This document shows, piece by piece, positions 9,587-19,217 of a DNA stretch of 43,338 nucleotides. Source of the DNA: Tritrichomonas foetus (taxonomy: Eukaryota; Parabasalia; Tritrichomonadida; Tritrichomonadidae); contig MLAK01000956.1 of NCBI GenBank assembly GCA_001839685.1, positions 1 to 43,338 on the forward strand, in the 5' to 3' direction. Position 1 is the first letter of the stretch; each line of letters starts with the position of its first letter. Both the position numbers and the translations under genes were made by a program. The notes under the pieces are model-generated. The model worked only from the letters and a program-made list of their open reading frames with translations. It was not told the origin of the DNA and searched no databases.

Positions 9587-10245
9587 ATGTCCGATTACGA
9601 TCTCTTATTTAGTACTATTTTTCTTTTTAACACCAGAGGTTCTCATCATTGGTGACTCATCAGTCGGGAAAAGCTGTCTTTTACTGCAATTTTCAGACCA
9701 AACTTTCAGCGAAGTATTTTTTTATTTCTAATTCTTAGAATTATGTTTCAACAATCGGTGTTGATTTCAAAATCCGCACATTAGACCTCGATGGACGCCA
9801 AGTTAAGATGCAAATTTGGGATACAGCCGGCCAAGAAAGGTTTCAATCAATTACCGCAAATTATTATCACGGATCACACGCAATAGCCATCGTTTACGAC
9901 ATCACAGACAGAGCTAGCTTCGATCACCTGCGCAAGTGGATCGACGATGTAGACAAGCTTGCAAATCCGAATGTTTGCAAATTCCTCGTCGGCAACAAAG
10001 CTGACCTCCAGACAAAGAGGTGTGTTTCTACTGAAGAGGGACAGCAATTTGCAAATACCCTTGGCATTCCATTCATTGAAACATCTGCAAAAACCGCTTT
10101 GAATGTCCAAAAAATGTTCAAAATGATGTGCCAAGCGATAGCCGATAGGCAGGGAAGAGACAAGCCACAACGTTTGAGTGAGGACAATCACGCATTCAAC
10201 CGAATTGGCACACGAGTCGCAGGTCACAATGAATGCGCATGTTAA
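9587..10245 (+). CDS. Rab1/Rab8-like small GTPase with two 25-nt introns
   Basis: The spliced protein is about 201 residues and starts MSDYDLLFK. Exons are 9587-9611, 9637-9713 and 9739-10245; the joins restore a perfect Rab core. The GTP-binding motifs are all present: the P-loop GDSSVGKS, the switch I region ending STIGVDFKI, the switch II motif WDTAGQERFQSIT, NKAD, and ETSAK. The C terminus ends NECAC, giving a CxC-type double geranylgeranylation site. Sequence features (YYHGSHAIAIVYDIT, IPFIETSAK) favour the Rab1/Rab8 group, which acts in ER-Golgi or post-Golgi vesicle traffic. Without splicing, the longest frame would begin at an internal Met (9808) and lack the P-loop, so the introns are required. 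The coding region is more GC-rich than its flanks, as expected of a well-expressed gene. Confidence 0.93.
9612..9636 (+). other. Spliceosomal intron 1 of the Rab gene (25 nt)
   Basis: The intron begins GTACTATTT and ends TTTAACACCAG; removal joins TTT A|AG GTT to give LFKVLIIGD, the canonical Rab beta-1 strand. The 3' end resembles the ACTAACACACAG branch/acceptor of Trichomonas vaginalis introns. At 25 nt it is among the shortest class of spliceosomal introns. Confidence 0.9.
9714..9738 (+). other. Spliceosomal intron 2 of the Rab gene (25 nt)
   Basis: The intron begins GTATTTTTTT and ends TCTAATTCTTAG, and lies in phase 0 between GAA and AAT. Removal gives TFSENYVSTIGVDFK, the canonical Rab effector loop. 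Its length equals that of intron 1. A TCTAAT branch-like sequence lies about 6 bases before the acceptor. Confidence 0.9.
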
Positions 10246-10830
10246 AACGATATGATTACGAATTTCTTTCTAACAATAAATACTTCTATATTTATTTTTT
10301 CGATTCTGAATTATGAATTATGTGTTATGTGTTTTGAGTGTTTTGACTGATACATAATCAGGAAAAAAAGTTTCGAGTAATTAATTATACTTTCTGACAA
10401 ATTATTAGACTTCAATGTAATCTCCTTATTAATCACTATATTTAATTATTGCTTTGCCTTTTATTACTACCATTTTTTTGGTTTTTCAGTGATTTAGAAT
10501 ATTGGTAAAAATAATTTATGGCAATAAGACTTATTGAATAAGTTCATATTATCAATAAAAAGCACATACAGACATTTACAGATAACATTTTATATTTTAG
10601 TATTATTTCTATTTTATTTGGTATCTACTTTTTGTCTTCATTCTCAAAATGTACAAATATTAAATGGAGGTAACTTCCATGAAGTTATAATATTTTCAAT
10701 GCAGGTTACAGAAAGTTAGTTTTTTGGTTTTCCAGATTCTGATTTTTAACTTATTGACATTTGATATAAAATATGTAAACATCATTATCAAAAAAATTAT
10801 AAACTATTTAAAAAGTGAAACTTTTCTGGA
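10246..10830. other. AT-rich intergenic region
   Basis: This is the spacer between the Rab gene and the WDR5-like gene. No gene is supported. TTTAAAAAGTGAAACTTTTCT lies directly upstream of the ATG at 10831 and is a near match, in both orientations, to the AAAAAGT element seen at other starts. Confidence 0.55.
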
Positions 10831-12849
10831 ATGTGGACGAATCAAGCCGAGATTACTCCACAGTCTGGATATGTAACATGCGCTCGCTTCTCACCGGATT
10901 GTACAAAAGTCGCTTTTTGCACAACTACAGGTTTCATTGAGGTTCGAAATCCCCGCGATCTCTCAGAAATCGTTATTAAGCAAATCCACACGAAATCTGT
11001 CAATGAAATTCGTTGGTCAGAAGACTCACAACTTATTCTTTCATGCTCAGACGACGGAACCCTTGTTTTATCGACTGGCTCGACTTTGATGAAAGTAAAT
11101 GATTTTCGAGGTCACCATTCCTACGTTTTAACGTGCGACATCTCAACAACCAATCTTAGAATCGCCAGCGGAAGCTACGACGAGTCAGTCAGAATCTGGG
11201 ACGCATCATCCGGCAAATGTCTCAAATTTATCAGCGCACATTCTGAGCCTGTTTCTTCCGTATCATTCAGTCGAGACGGATCGTTTGTCATTTCCAGCTC
11301 ATGGGATGGAATAGTTCGACAGTGGGACACGTTTGCCGGAACATGCATTAAAGCATTCAATGTTTGCCTCTTGCCAATTAGCTTCTCAATTTTGTCACCA
11401 AACGATCAATACGTTTTGGCAAGTTCCAACAACTCAACAATCAAACTGATCAGAATTTCTGATGGTGCAACAATGGCCATTTTTCGCGGACACGAAAACA
11501 GCCAGTTTGGGCTTTTCACAGGCTTCACAATCAGCGAGGATGGCCGCGCAGAGGTTTTCTCGCCATCAGAATCAGGTGATATCGTCGGATGGGACCTCAA
11601 CGCACAAGATGTTACTTGGCGTGTTCCTCTCCAAAATGCTGGGCCAACATTATGTGCTGATGTGTCAAGAAGGGGCCGAGCGTTAATTGCAGCAGGATCA
11701 ACACCAGCATGCAACACTGTTTACATGTTTACCCGTGGTCCAGAAAATGAAGTAGAGCCCGATGTAAAACCTTGCGAAACAATTGAACAAAATCAGACTG
11801 AATCTATTCAAGCTAACAATGAAGAAATTTCGCAATCACCAACAGCAAACAATGAATTAGTGGAGAAGGAAAAAGCAGAAAAAATTAACAGTCAAAATGA
11901 AAACTCAAATGAGAATGTCAGTAATTCTAACAAGAATGATTTTAATCAAATTCATCTCTTTGACCCAAATGAAATTAATGCGAATACAAATAGCAATACA
12001 AATGAAGATATTAATGAAAATGGAAGTGGAAGTGGTAATGTCATTGGGAATTTGAAGAAGAGTGAAAGTGATTCAAATTTAAGTGATATCGAAAGCGAAG
12101 GATCAACAATGAGTGGAAGCTCGCAATTAAGTAATACTGGCCAATCAAGCTCAACAACAACAACACAGTCATCTTCTCATTCATCTAGACAACCAACTCC
12201 TCCTCCACAACAGCAGTCTCAACAACAGCGACCACTCCAACAAGATGTAAGTAAACCTATTCCTCACACACCTCGCCAAAATGAATCTTTATCTCATCAA
12301 TCTGCATCTCTCCCACCTCCACCCCACATCGACCCTAACATGACAATTGCTGCAGCTCCTCCTCCTCCAGTAAATACTCCACCGAAGCCACGCGACCTTC
12401 ATATTAGCGGTAAATCACCAAAAGGATCAACAGCCGGTCACATTGAGCCACCACCCAGACCTCCAACACCACAGCAGAAGAAAAAGCCAATGGGAATCAT
12501 GACTCTCCTCAATGACACACCTGCACCTCCGCCTGTCCAACAAAATCAAGTTGCTCCACCTCCTCCGCAACCACCTGCTCAACAACCAGTACAAGCACCA
12601 CCTGTACAACAACAGCAACAGGTTCAGAAACAGATACCTCGTCCAAATTCCTTGCAGTCACTCATGGTTGATAATCCAGCGCCTCATCAGCAGCACCACA
12701 AAGTTCAGCAACAAGTGCAAAACCAGCAACAACAAGTTCAACAACAACAACAGCCTCCCCCACAACAATCACAACAACAGCCGCAGCAGCAACAACAACA
12801 ACAGAGAAAAAGGAACATGTTTTCGATATCTTCGCTGCTGAACCAGTGA
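10831..12849 (+). CDS. WDR5-like WD40 protein with Gln/Pro-rich tail
   Basis: The protein has 672 residues. Residues 10-300 form a WD40 propeller that resembles WDR5: LRIASGSYDESVRIWD, GKCLKFISAHSEPVSSV, then SRDGSFVISSSWDGIVRQWD and a blade with LSPNDQYVLASSNN followed by FRGHENSQFGL. In other eukaryotes WDR5 is the histone-H3/SET1-COMPASS scaffold. Some other WD40 proteins share these motifs, so the assignment is likely but not proven. The rest (about 305-672) is disordered: an Asn/Glu/Ser-rich part, then Pro- and Gln-rich tracts. The tail carries three similar short motifs: GIMTLLNDTPAP, SLQSLMVDNPAP and the C-terminal SISSLLNQ. Usual WDR5 proteins have about 330-340 residues and no such tail. 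A chromatin role is therefore inferred, and the tail may recruit partners. Confidence 0.85.
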   Translation: MWTNQAEITPQSGYVTCARFSPDCTKVAFCTTTGFIEVRNPRDLSEIVIKQIHTKSVNEIRWSEDSQLILSCSDDGTLVLSTGSTLMKVNDFRGHHSYVLTCDISTTNLRIASGSYDESVRIWDASSGKCLKFISAHSEPVSSVSFSRDGSFVISSSWDGIVRQWDTFAGTCIKAFNVCLLPISFSILSPNDQYVLASSNNSTIKLIRISDGATMAIFRGHENSQFGLFTGFTISEDGRAEVFSPSESGDIVGWDLNAQDVTWRVPLQNAGPTLCADVSRRGRALIAAGSTPACNTVYMFTRGPENEVEPDVKPCETIEQNQTESIQANNEEISQSPTANNELVEKEKAEKINSQNENSNENVSNSNKNDFNQIHLFDPNEINANTNSNTNEDINENGSGSGNVIGNLKKSESDSNLSDIESEGSTMSGSSQLSNTGQSSSTTTTQSSSHSSRQPTPPPQQQSQQQRPLQQDVSKPIPHTPRQNESLSHQSASLPPPPHIDPNMTIAAAPPPPVNTPPKPRDLHISGKSPKGSTAGHIEPPPRPPTPQQKKKPMGIMTLLNDTPAPPPVQQNQVAPPPPQPPAQQPVQAPPVQQQQQVQKQIPRPNSLQSLMVDNPAPHQQHHKVQQQVQNQQQQVQQQQQPPPQQSQQQPQQQQQQQRKRNMFSISSLLNQ

Positions 12850-13114
12850 TTGGAGTGAACGTGAATGGTTTTGCTGTTCTTGTTTTATTTAAAAGTGTTT
12901 TTATATATTATTTTGTTTTCCGGAAATAGAAAAAAGCAGTTGATATTTTATTAAATACATATATGATATTCATTTCCTTTTTCTTTGTATCCTTTTTTCT
13001 GTTTCCTTACCTTTATAAAATAAATAGTAAAAAAGTATAAATTAATATATTAATCAAATTCAAATAGTTTATTTCGTCTCTATTTCTAATGCTAATTTTT
13101 TTTTATTGGTGAGT

Positions 13115-15425
13115 TTAACTTAAGATTTCTGCTAAATCAAAATTACCGCGACGAAGTGCATATTGGAAGGGTAATTTATTAGTGAAATTTGAAAAACACG
13201 ATAAGAAAAAATAGTAACATCATTAGAAAATAGATGAAAATTGCATCTCTTAAATCTTTTCGAACATCTTTGTGAGTTATTAAAAGTTTTACTAATTCTA
13301 TATGACCTTTTTCAGCAGCCCAATGAAGTGGAGTACGGTAAATTAATTTTTTAACTTTGTTAAACTCTATAAATAACATAATAAGGTATCGAATAGAAAC
13401 ATTGAATTAATCAAAAAGAAATGTCAACAGCATTAACATCAATGCGTGGATCATCAAGTAAAAGTTGCATTATATCAAGATATCCAAATTCAGCAGCCTC
13501 ATGAATCGGCATTCTATGAATATATTATTTTAAACTCCAGCAACAAATGGATTTATTGCAACATTTTCTTTTGTTAAAAGTAATTTAACATTTTCAATAT
13601 ATCCTGATTTACATGCATAATGCAGAGGTGTTTTATAAAATATGAATTATTATCAAAATATGTAATAAACACAAGTGTATAAAAGTCATGAATTAACCAT
13701 ATCTTCTGGATTTACTTCAATATTAGGATATTCAAGGAGAAGTTCAAGAGATTTCGGATTGCTTTGCATTGCTGCGAAATGAAGAGGAGTTTTTTCATTA
13801 TTTATTGTATAAACATTATAACAATAGTATTTTTAACTTTATTTACAATAAATAAAATATCAACCGCATTAATATCAATTCCATCAACTGACAAAAGCAA
13901 TTCTACAATTTCAGGAAAATTATGTTTAACTGCACTATGAAGTGGAGTTCTTTGAATTCACTAAAGGAAACGAGAAAAATAATGAAATAATTTTTTTATT
14001 GGCTAAGTTGACATCAATATCAGGAAAATTAATTAACATTTCTACAATTTGTGGATTTCCATGACAGCATGCCACATTCAAAGGAGTAACTTTCTTCAAT
14101 TAAAAAAAAAAACTTGATAACTTCGCTTAAAATAAACACGATAAAAAGACTGAGAAAACTGCCATGGAGTTAACTTGTATTAATGGATTAGATAATAAAT
14201 AAGCAACAATATCAATATGATTAGTTCTTGCAGCTTCAAATAAAATTGTTTTCTTTGTTCTATCTCTTTGGTTTACATTCATTCCTTTTTCAAAATAAAT
14301 TTGGAAAACAGTATAATTTTCCGTTCCAATACATGAATGTAAAACTGGACCACAATCAAAATCAATGTTATTTAAATTTATAAACATAGTACTATTGAGC
14401 CAATCAAATATTTCTCTTCGATGATAAAAAGCAGCTATGTTTAATGTTCCATTGAAATTGCATTTTTCTTGTTCAAGTTTATGAAGCATTTGAATGTTTT
14501 CTGCAGCTACTGCAAAATGTGCTGTTGGATAACGTTGATATTGATGCTCTTCCAATCTTGATTGTTGAAGTAATAAAAATGCAGTACATTTTACTGCATT
14601 ATGAGCAATAGCAAATTGAATAAATGTTGGCTGATTCTGAAGTATATAATTTGTCTCAAAAATTGAATTTTCAATTCTCTTTTCATTCAGATAATTTCGA
14701 AAATCAGCATCATTGTTTATTCTAAGACCAGGAATACTTTGAAGCTTTACTTGAAGGCCGCTTACATCATCAATAGAAATGGTGTATTCTATTGATGATG
14801 GATAATAATGGTTGTTTATTAAAAACTTATACAGTTTCCATTCATCAGCTCGAATGTTTTCAAAATCTCTGAAAAATTTTATAAAAATATGTGGAAACAT
14901 TAATAATTGTTGGCTATCAAACATAGATAAGGTCTTTGAATACAAATCTGATCTTTTTTCTTCAATTTCTGGTAAAAACCAAAAGAAAAAAAGTAAAAAG
15001 CAATTTCCATACTTGGGAAATTGATTCATAAATTTCTCAATTCTTTCAATTATACAATCTATTGTATATATACCATTTTCATATAACTTTCTCATAAATG
15101 AAATGGGTCCATTTTTGATTGTTATGTCCGATTTGGAAGGTGGAGGCATGAAAACATAATCAAGAAAATAACCTGAAATCATATTCAATTCATTTTCTTC
15201 ATCAGAAATTGAAATAAGGAAAGTAAAAAGATCCATAATTAAATCAATGCTATTTTGTCTAATAATGGTAGCAAAATATATGTAGTGTGCGATTTGCTTC
15301 AAATGATTGGAAATATGAGTTTTATCAGTGTCAGAAAAATATGCTTTACAAGACATTATATTTTCTTCATTAAGTTGAATAATAATATCTTGTAACTCAA
15401 TATATGAATTTATTGTTGATTCCAT
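13115..15425 (-). CDS. DUF3447/ankyrin-repeat protein gene with an interrupted repeat array
   Basis: An intact 5' part (15425 down to about 14160) encodes MESTINSYIELQD and about 420 residues of DUF3447-like helical sequence and the first ankyrin repeats (TILFEAARTNHIDIVAYLLSNP). Seven further repeats follow: KVTPLNVACC (13998-14093), QRTPLHSAV (13859-13954), NNEKTPLHFAA (13701-13802), YKTPLHYAC (13536-13637), RMPIHEAA (13423-13515), YRTPLHWAA (13242-13340) and NKLPFQYAL (13115-13183, ending ILS-stop). Each is free of internal stops, yet each is preceded by a 20-82 nt insert that breaks the frame or carries stops. The inserts sit at nearly the same point in the repeat, after VNxxD. Options are unusual introns or a pseudogene. 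If the inserts are removed, the protein has about 650 residues. Ankyrin proteins of this type are abundant in trichomonads and have no known specific function. Confidence 0.7.
13184..14159 (-). other. Seven non-coding inserts between ankyrin repeats
   Basis: Approximate insert limits are 14094-14159 (66 nt), 13955-13997 (43), 13803-13858 (56), 13638-13700 (63), 13516-13535 (20), 13341-13422 (82) and 13184-13241 (58). Edges are uncertain by several bases. All are very AT-rich; only the first and the 20-nt one have usable GT and AG near the ends. Four begin with A/GTTTT or ATTTC directly after the last codon of the preceding repeat. The first, second and seventh share a TTATCGTGTTT-like core, and the third and sixth share AAAGTTAAAAA. 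These similarities suggest common origin through duplication of a repeat-plus-insert unit. Confidence 0.6.
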
Positions 15426-15812
15426 CTTGAATGGAAACAGTATGGAGAACGTTTATTCTAGAAATTTCAAACAAACTTAGTCAATACTCATTAGGAAATG
15501 GGGATTTCGTCAGACTCTTTTCACTTCTTCACTATATTCAATAAATTGATTTCACTATAAATTGAGTAAAAATTAAGAATGAAAATTGGATTCCCCATAT
15601 TCAAAAATGTCAGATATAAATTTTTGTTTTCATCATTTTTTTCGAAACAAATTCATTTTTCATTTAAAATATGAAACATTTCGCAGAAATATAACGGTAG
15701 TATTGTTATCTATCAAATACAAAAAAGAAAAATTATTAGGAAACAAACATTTATTATAATAGTGTAGAAAATTAGACATTAAAATTAAAATAATTATTAT
15801 AGTCATTCATAA
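15426..15812. other. AT-rich intergenic region
   Basis: This spacer lies between two minus-strand genes: upstream of the ankyrin gene and downstream of the Asn-rich gene. No gene or repeat is seen. Confidence 0.6.
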
Positions 15813-17324
15813 TTATGAGTTATTCATGATGTCTTCTGTATTGCTTAAGGGCCAAATCTTGTTGGTTGTTAATGGAGGAAAGTTATGCGACTCTCTCCGA
15901 TTTAATGTGTATACCAATTCTCTCTCAATGTATGCTTTGGAAGGCGCCATTGGAATTGGATTCATTTGAGGAACATTTGGAAGCGATTCTGGTAAATAAA
16001 AATAGGAAAACATTTTTCCATTTTTACTGTTTGTTTTCAGTCTATTTTTACCGAAAGTTCGATTGAAGTTTTCACATAAATTTTTGTTAATCAAACTGTC
16101 ATCATCGACATGATTCATCAAATTTGTTGCATTCATGTTTCCCATGTTCATCATATTTATATTATGAATGTTCATTGGCATATTATAAGTGCCAGGAATA
16201 AAATTAAAAATATTATTTCCAAGATTCGTTGATGGAGTTACAATCATATTCATGCCATTAATATTTGGAATCGGCGAAATGTTTGGTGATGGTGTCACAA
16301 TCAAATTATTATTCACAGAATTATTATTTATTGGAGTTGTTGGATTTAGAGAATTAGTATTGATTAAATTAGCACTTATTGAGTTAGCTGATGTGATTGG
16401 TATTGGTAGATTAGTTGGATTTGTTGGATTAGAATCTGGTTCAATTTTGATATTGCTACTTTCAGTGTTATTTGCTTCGTTTGAGTTTGAGCTTGCGCTT
16501 GCGTTGATAACAGGTTGAGTATTTACTTCAACTGCTGGCATTGGTGGAGGCGTTTGCACCACTGCCTTTGGAGGAATTGTTGTTGAAGTGATAGATGGAG
16601 ATGATGCAGTTGTTGTTGATGGAGATGTTGAAGTTGCAGTTGCAGATGATGAAGTTGTTGTTACATTTATTGGACTTGGGATTGGAATTTTGTTGTTTTT
16701 TAGACTATTTAATTGATTAATGACATTCAAACTCACATTTGGTAAATTGTTTACATGAATATTGTTTATATTAATAGGCATATTTTTTATTGGCGTGTTT
16801 GGATTTATGCTTAATGTTGGAACACTTGAATTGTTGAATTTGTTGGATTCAACGAAGCAGCGATATTTTCCAGCGAGATGGATGAGATATTGGCAATCAC
16901 TATTCATTCCATAAGCATGAATAAACCATCCATTTTTTGCTAGTGAAAGGGCTTCTTCTGGAATGGAACTCATATTTTTGATCAATGGGCAAGAATGTTT
17001 TTTAAGGAGTTTTTTGATAAGTGAAACAGGAATAATAAAAACATTTGATATACTTTTGTAATTAACAATGAAAAATGTTGAATAAAATATTATCCCAATA
17101 GATTTAAGATTTTCAATTGGCGATTCTGTGAGATTAGCCATTTCTATACATTCTGTAAAGCACACAATTAAGCTTGAAATTGTGTCTTCGTCTTTGTGGT
17201 GCTTGAGAATTTGTTTTCTCACATCATATTGAAACATATTTTTGAGTGACGATAGGTGCTTTTTGTATTTGTATGTGGTCCAATCATCAAATTGAAATCT
17301 GATTATTTCGATGGTGCTCAGCAT
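15813..17324 (-). CDS. Hypothetical Asn/Thr/Ser-rich protein
   Basis: The protein has 503 residues from the ATG at 17324 (MLSTIEIIRFQFDDW). The open frame extends 18 codons further to a GTG but contains no earlier ATG and is closed by an in-frame TAA. TCATTTCACTT in that stretch could be the initiator. The N-terminal 165 residues look globular and helical (WTTYKYKKHLSSLKNMF, then VSLIKKLLKKHSCPL, then GWFIHAYGMNSDCQYLIHLAGKYRCF). The middle is low-complexity: Asn, Pro, Ser and Thr tracts with NMNMNN-type repeats. A conserved-looking C terminus follows (NFNRTFGKNRLK, then YIERELVYTLNRRES). I do not recognise the family. The plan of a globular N-terminal domain, a disordered linker and a short C-terminal motif would suit a regulatory protein, but this is only a guess. 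Confidence 0.75.
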   Translation of the reverse strand: MLSTIEIIRFQFDDWTTYKYKKHLSSLKNMFQYDVRKQILKHHKDEDTISSLIVCFTECIEMANLTESPIENLKSIGIIFYSTFFIVNYKSISNVFIIPVSLIKKLLKKHSCPLIKNMSSIPEEALSLAKNGWFIHAYGMNSDCQYLIHLAGKYRCFVESNKFNNSSVPTLSINPNTPIKNMPININNIHVNNLPNVSLNVINQLNSLKNNKIPIPSPINVTTTSSSATATSTSPSTTTASSPSITSTTIPPKAVVQTPPPMPAVEVNTQPVINASASSNSNEANNTESSNIKIEPDSNPTNPTNLPIPITSANSISANLINTNSLNPTTPINNNSVNNNLIVTPSPNISPIPNINGMNMIVTPSTNLGNNIFNFIPGTYNMPMNIHNINMMNMGNMNATNLMNHVDDDSLINKNLCENFNRTFGKNRLKTNSKNGKMFSYFYLPESLPNVPQMNPIPMAPSKAYIERELVYTLNRRESHNFPPLTTNKIWPLSNTEDIMNNS

Positions 17325-17387
17325 CACAGAGGTGTAATTATTCCCTTTCCAATCCAAGTGAAATGATGAAAACTTCACAATTATTTA

Positions 17388-18333
17388 AAATATGAAAAGG
17401 AATAAAGAATATGAAAAGGAATANNNNNNNNNNNNNNNNNNNNNNNNNNNNNNNNNNNNNNNNNNNNNNNNNNNNNNNNNNNNNNNNNNNNNNNNNNNNN
17501 NNNNNNNNNNNNNNNNNNNNNNNNNNNNNNNNNNNNNNNNNNNNNNNNNNNNNNNNNNNNNNNNNNNNNNNNNNNNNNNNNNNNNNNNNNNNNNNNNNNN
17601 NNNNNNNNNNNNNNNNNNNNNNNNNNNNNNNNNNNNNNNNNNNNNNNNNNNNNNNNNNNNNNNNNNNNNNNNNNNNNNNNNNNNNNNNNNNNNNNNNNNN
17701 NNNNNNNNNNNNNNNNNNNNNNNNNNNNNNNNNNNNNNNNNNNNNNNNNNNNNNNNNNNNNNNNNNNNNNNNNNNNNNNNNNNNNNNNNNNNNNNNNNNN
17801 NNNNNNNNNNNNNNNNNNNNNNNNNNNNNNNNNNNNNNNNNNNNNNNNNNNNNNNNNNNNNNNNNNNNNNNNNNNNNNNNNNNNNNNNNNNNNNNNNNNN
17901 NNNNNNNNNNNNNNNNNNNNNNNNNNNNNNNNNNNNNNNNNNNNNNNNNNNNNNNNNNNNNNNNNNNNNNNNNNNNNNNNNNNNNNNNNNNNNNNNNNNN
18001 NNNNNNNNNNNNNNNNNNNNNNNNNNNNNNNNNNNNNNNNNNNNNNNNNNNNNNNNNNNNNNNNNNNNNNNNNNNNNNNNNNNNNNNNNNNNNNNNNNNN
18101 NNNNNNNNNNNNNNNNNNNNNNNNNNNNNNNNNNNNNNNNNNNNNNNNNNNNNNNNNNNNNNNNNNNNNNNNNNNNNNNNNNNNNNNNNNNNNNNNNNNN
18201 NNNNNNNNNNNNNNNNNNNNNNNNNNNNNNNNNNNNNNNNNNNNNNNNNNNNNNNNNNNNNNNNNNNNNNNNNNNNNNNNNNNNNNNNNNNNNNNNNNNN
18301 AAGAATATGAAAAGGAATAAGAATATGAAATGG
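17388..18333. repeat. Minisatellite containing an assembly gap
   Basis: Tandem AATATGAAAAGGAATAAG-like units (about 16-18 nt) flank a run of 877 N (17424-18300). Two units are visible on the left and two on the right, the last diverging to AATATGAAATGG. The gap is therefore probably an unresolved expansion of this repeat rather than missing unique sequence. Open frames drawn through the N run are artefacts. Confidence 0.85.
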
Positions 18334-18384
18334 AAGAAAGAAACTGAGAGATGAATGACATATATTTTAAATAACAAATACGCG

Positions 18385-19191
18385 TTACTTCTTTGGTCCA
18401 GTCCATTCTGTTACCTGCGGCTGTGGAGGAGGCTGTTGCTGCTGTTGATCTTGGCGCGGCTGCGCGTTTTGACCAAACCTGATTTGGCAATTCATGTTGC
18501 TGGACTGGCTCCGAGTGACGCGTCCACCTCCTTTGTTTCTTCCACCACCACTCCTGGTTCTTTGTGGCGAATTTGGTGCATTTCCGCTCATGTTAACATT
18601 TGGTGTATATGCATTTGGATTGGAACTGTTATTATTTTGGTTATTGTTGTTGTTGTTGTTGTTTCTCTTATTTTTATTAGATTTGTGATCATCAACTTGT
18701 TTCCCACCAAAGTTCACTTGATTGTTGTTCCCTTTTCCTCTTCGGTTTCTTTCACTTTTTGGTGATTGTGGTGGATTGGATTCATTAATATTTCCTTCGA
18801 TAAGCTTGCTGTCTTGTGTTGGTGTGTAAACAAACTGATTTCCTGAATCCTTTTTGAGGTCCATCGAACGTGACTTCGAAACAGAATCTCGATATCGATT
18901 TGATGGTTGGCCCGAATTTTTACCGTTAAGATTGAAACTGGCTTTGTTTATGTTTGCTGAATGTGAGTTCTGGAAGTTTCGAGTGTCAATTTGGTCGTAG
19001 TCGTTGATCGTTCCTTCATCATAGTTTCCACGATATTTGCTGCAGTCGTAATCTACTTTGATTGGCTGAACACTTTGAGATCGCGGTGGAAGCATGCTTG
19101 GTCTGGGAAGGGGAGCATTATTGTCATCTGTAACATCATTAAAGAATGGAGAATTATTCATGAATAAGTGGAGACCGTTTAGTGAGTTCAT
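18385..19191 (-). CDS. Disordered RG/Asn/Gln-rich protein
   Basis: The protein has 268 residues from the ATG at 19191 (MNSLNGLHLF); the codon before it is TTG. The whole protein is low-complexity. It opens with NAPLPRPSMLPPRSQS, then has Asp/Tyr/Asn-rich and Ser/Lys/Arg-rich stretches, a run of Asn (about residues 178-192), RSGGGRNKGGGR, which is RGG-like, a Gln/Pro tract, and a final EWTGPKK. RGG-type and Asn/Gln-rich disordered regions are common in RNA-binding and condensate-forming proteins. No folded RNA-binding domain is visible. The segment PLPRPSML also occurs in the large poly-SIM protein of this window. The 3' end abuts the minisatellite gap. Confidence 0.7.
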   Translation of the reverse strand: MNSLNGLHLFMNNSPFFNDVTDDNNAPLPRPSMLPPRSQSVQPIKVDYDCSKYRGNYDEGTINDYDQIDTRNFQNSHSANINKASFNLNGKNSGQPSNRYRDSVSKSRSMDLKKDSGNQFVYTPTQDSKLIEGNINESNPPQSPKSERNRRGKGNNNQVNFGGKQVDDHKSNKNKRNNNNNNNNQNNNSSNPNAYTPNVNMSGNAPNSPQRTRSGGGRNKGGGRVTRSQSSNMNCQIRFGQNAQPRQDQQQQQPPPQPQVTEWTGPKK

Positions 19192-19217
19192 CAAAGTTTT
19201 TCATGTTCAATTTGATA

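Noticed and set aside
13184..14159. Calling the ankyrin inserts ordinary GT-AG introns
   Set aside because: Only the first insert gives a clean in-frame GT...AG removal. The others lack GT at the 5' edge or AG at the 3' edge, or the join is out of frame.
15990..16035. Candidate 23-nt intron in the Asn-rich gene (GTTTTCCT...TTACCAG)
   Set aside because: Removing it breaks the reading frame, while reading through gives a continuous, plausible C terminus.
17381..18490. Long open frames on both strands across the N run
   Set aside because: They exist only because N codons read as open. The flanking bases are minisatellite repeat, so there is no coding evidence.
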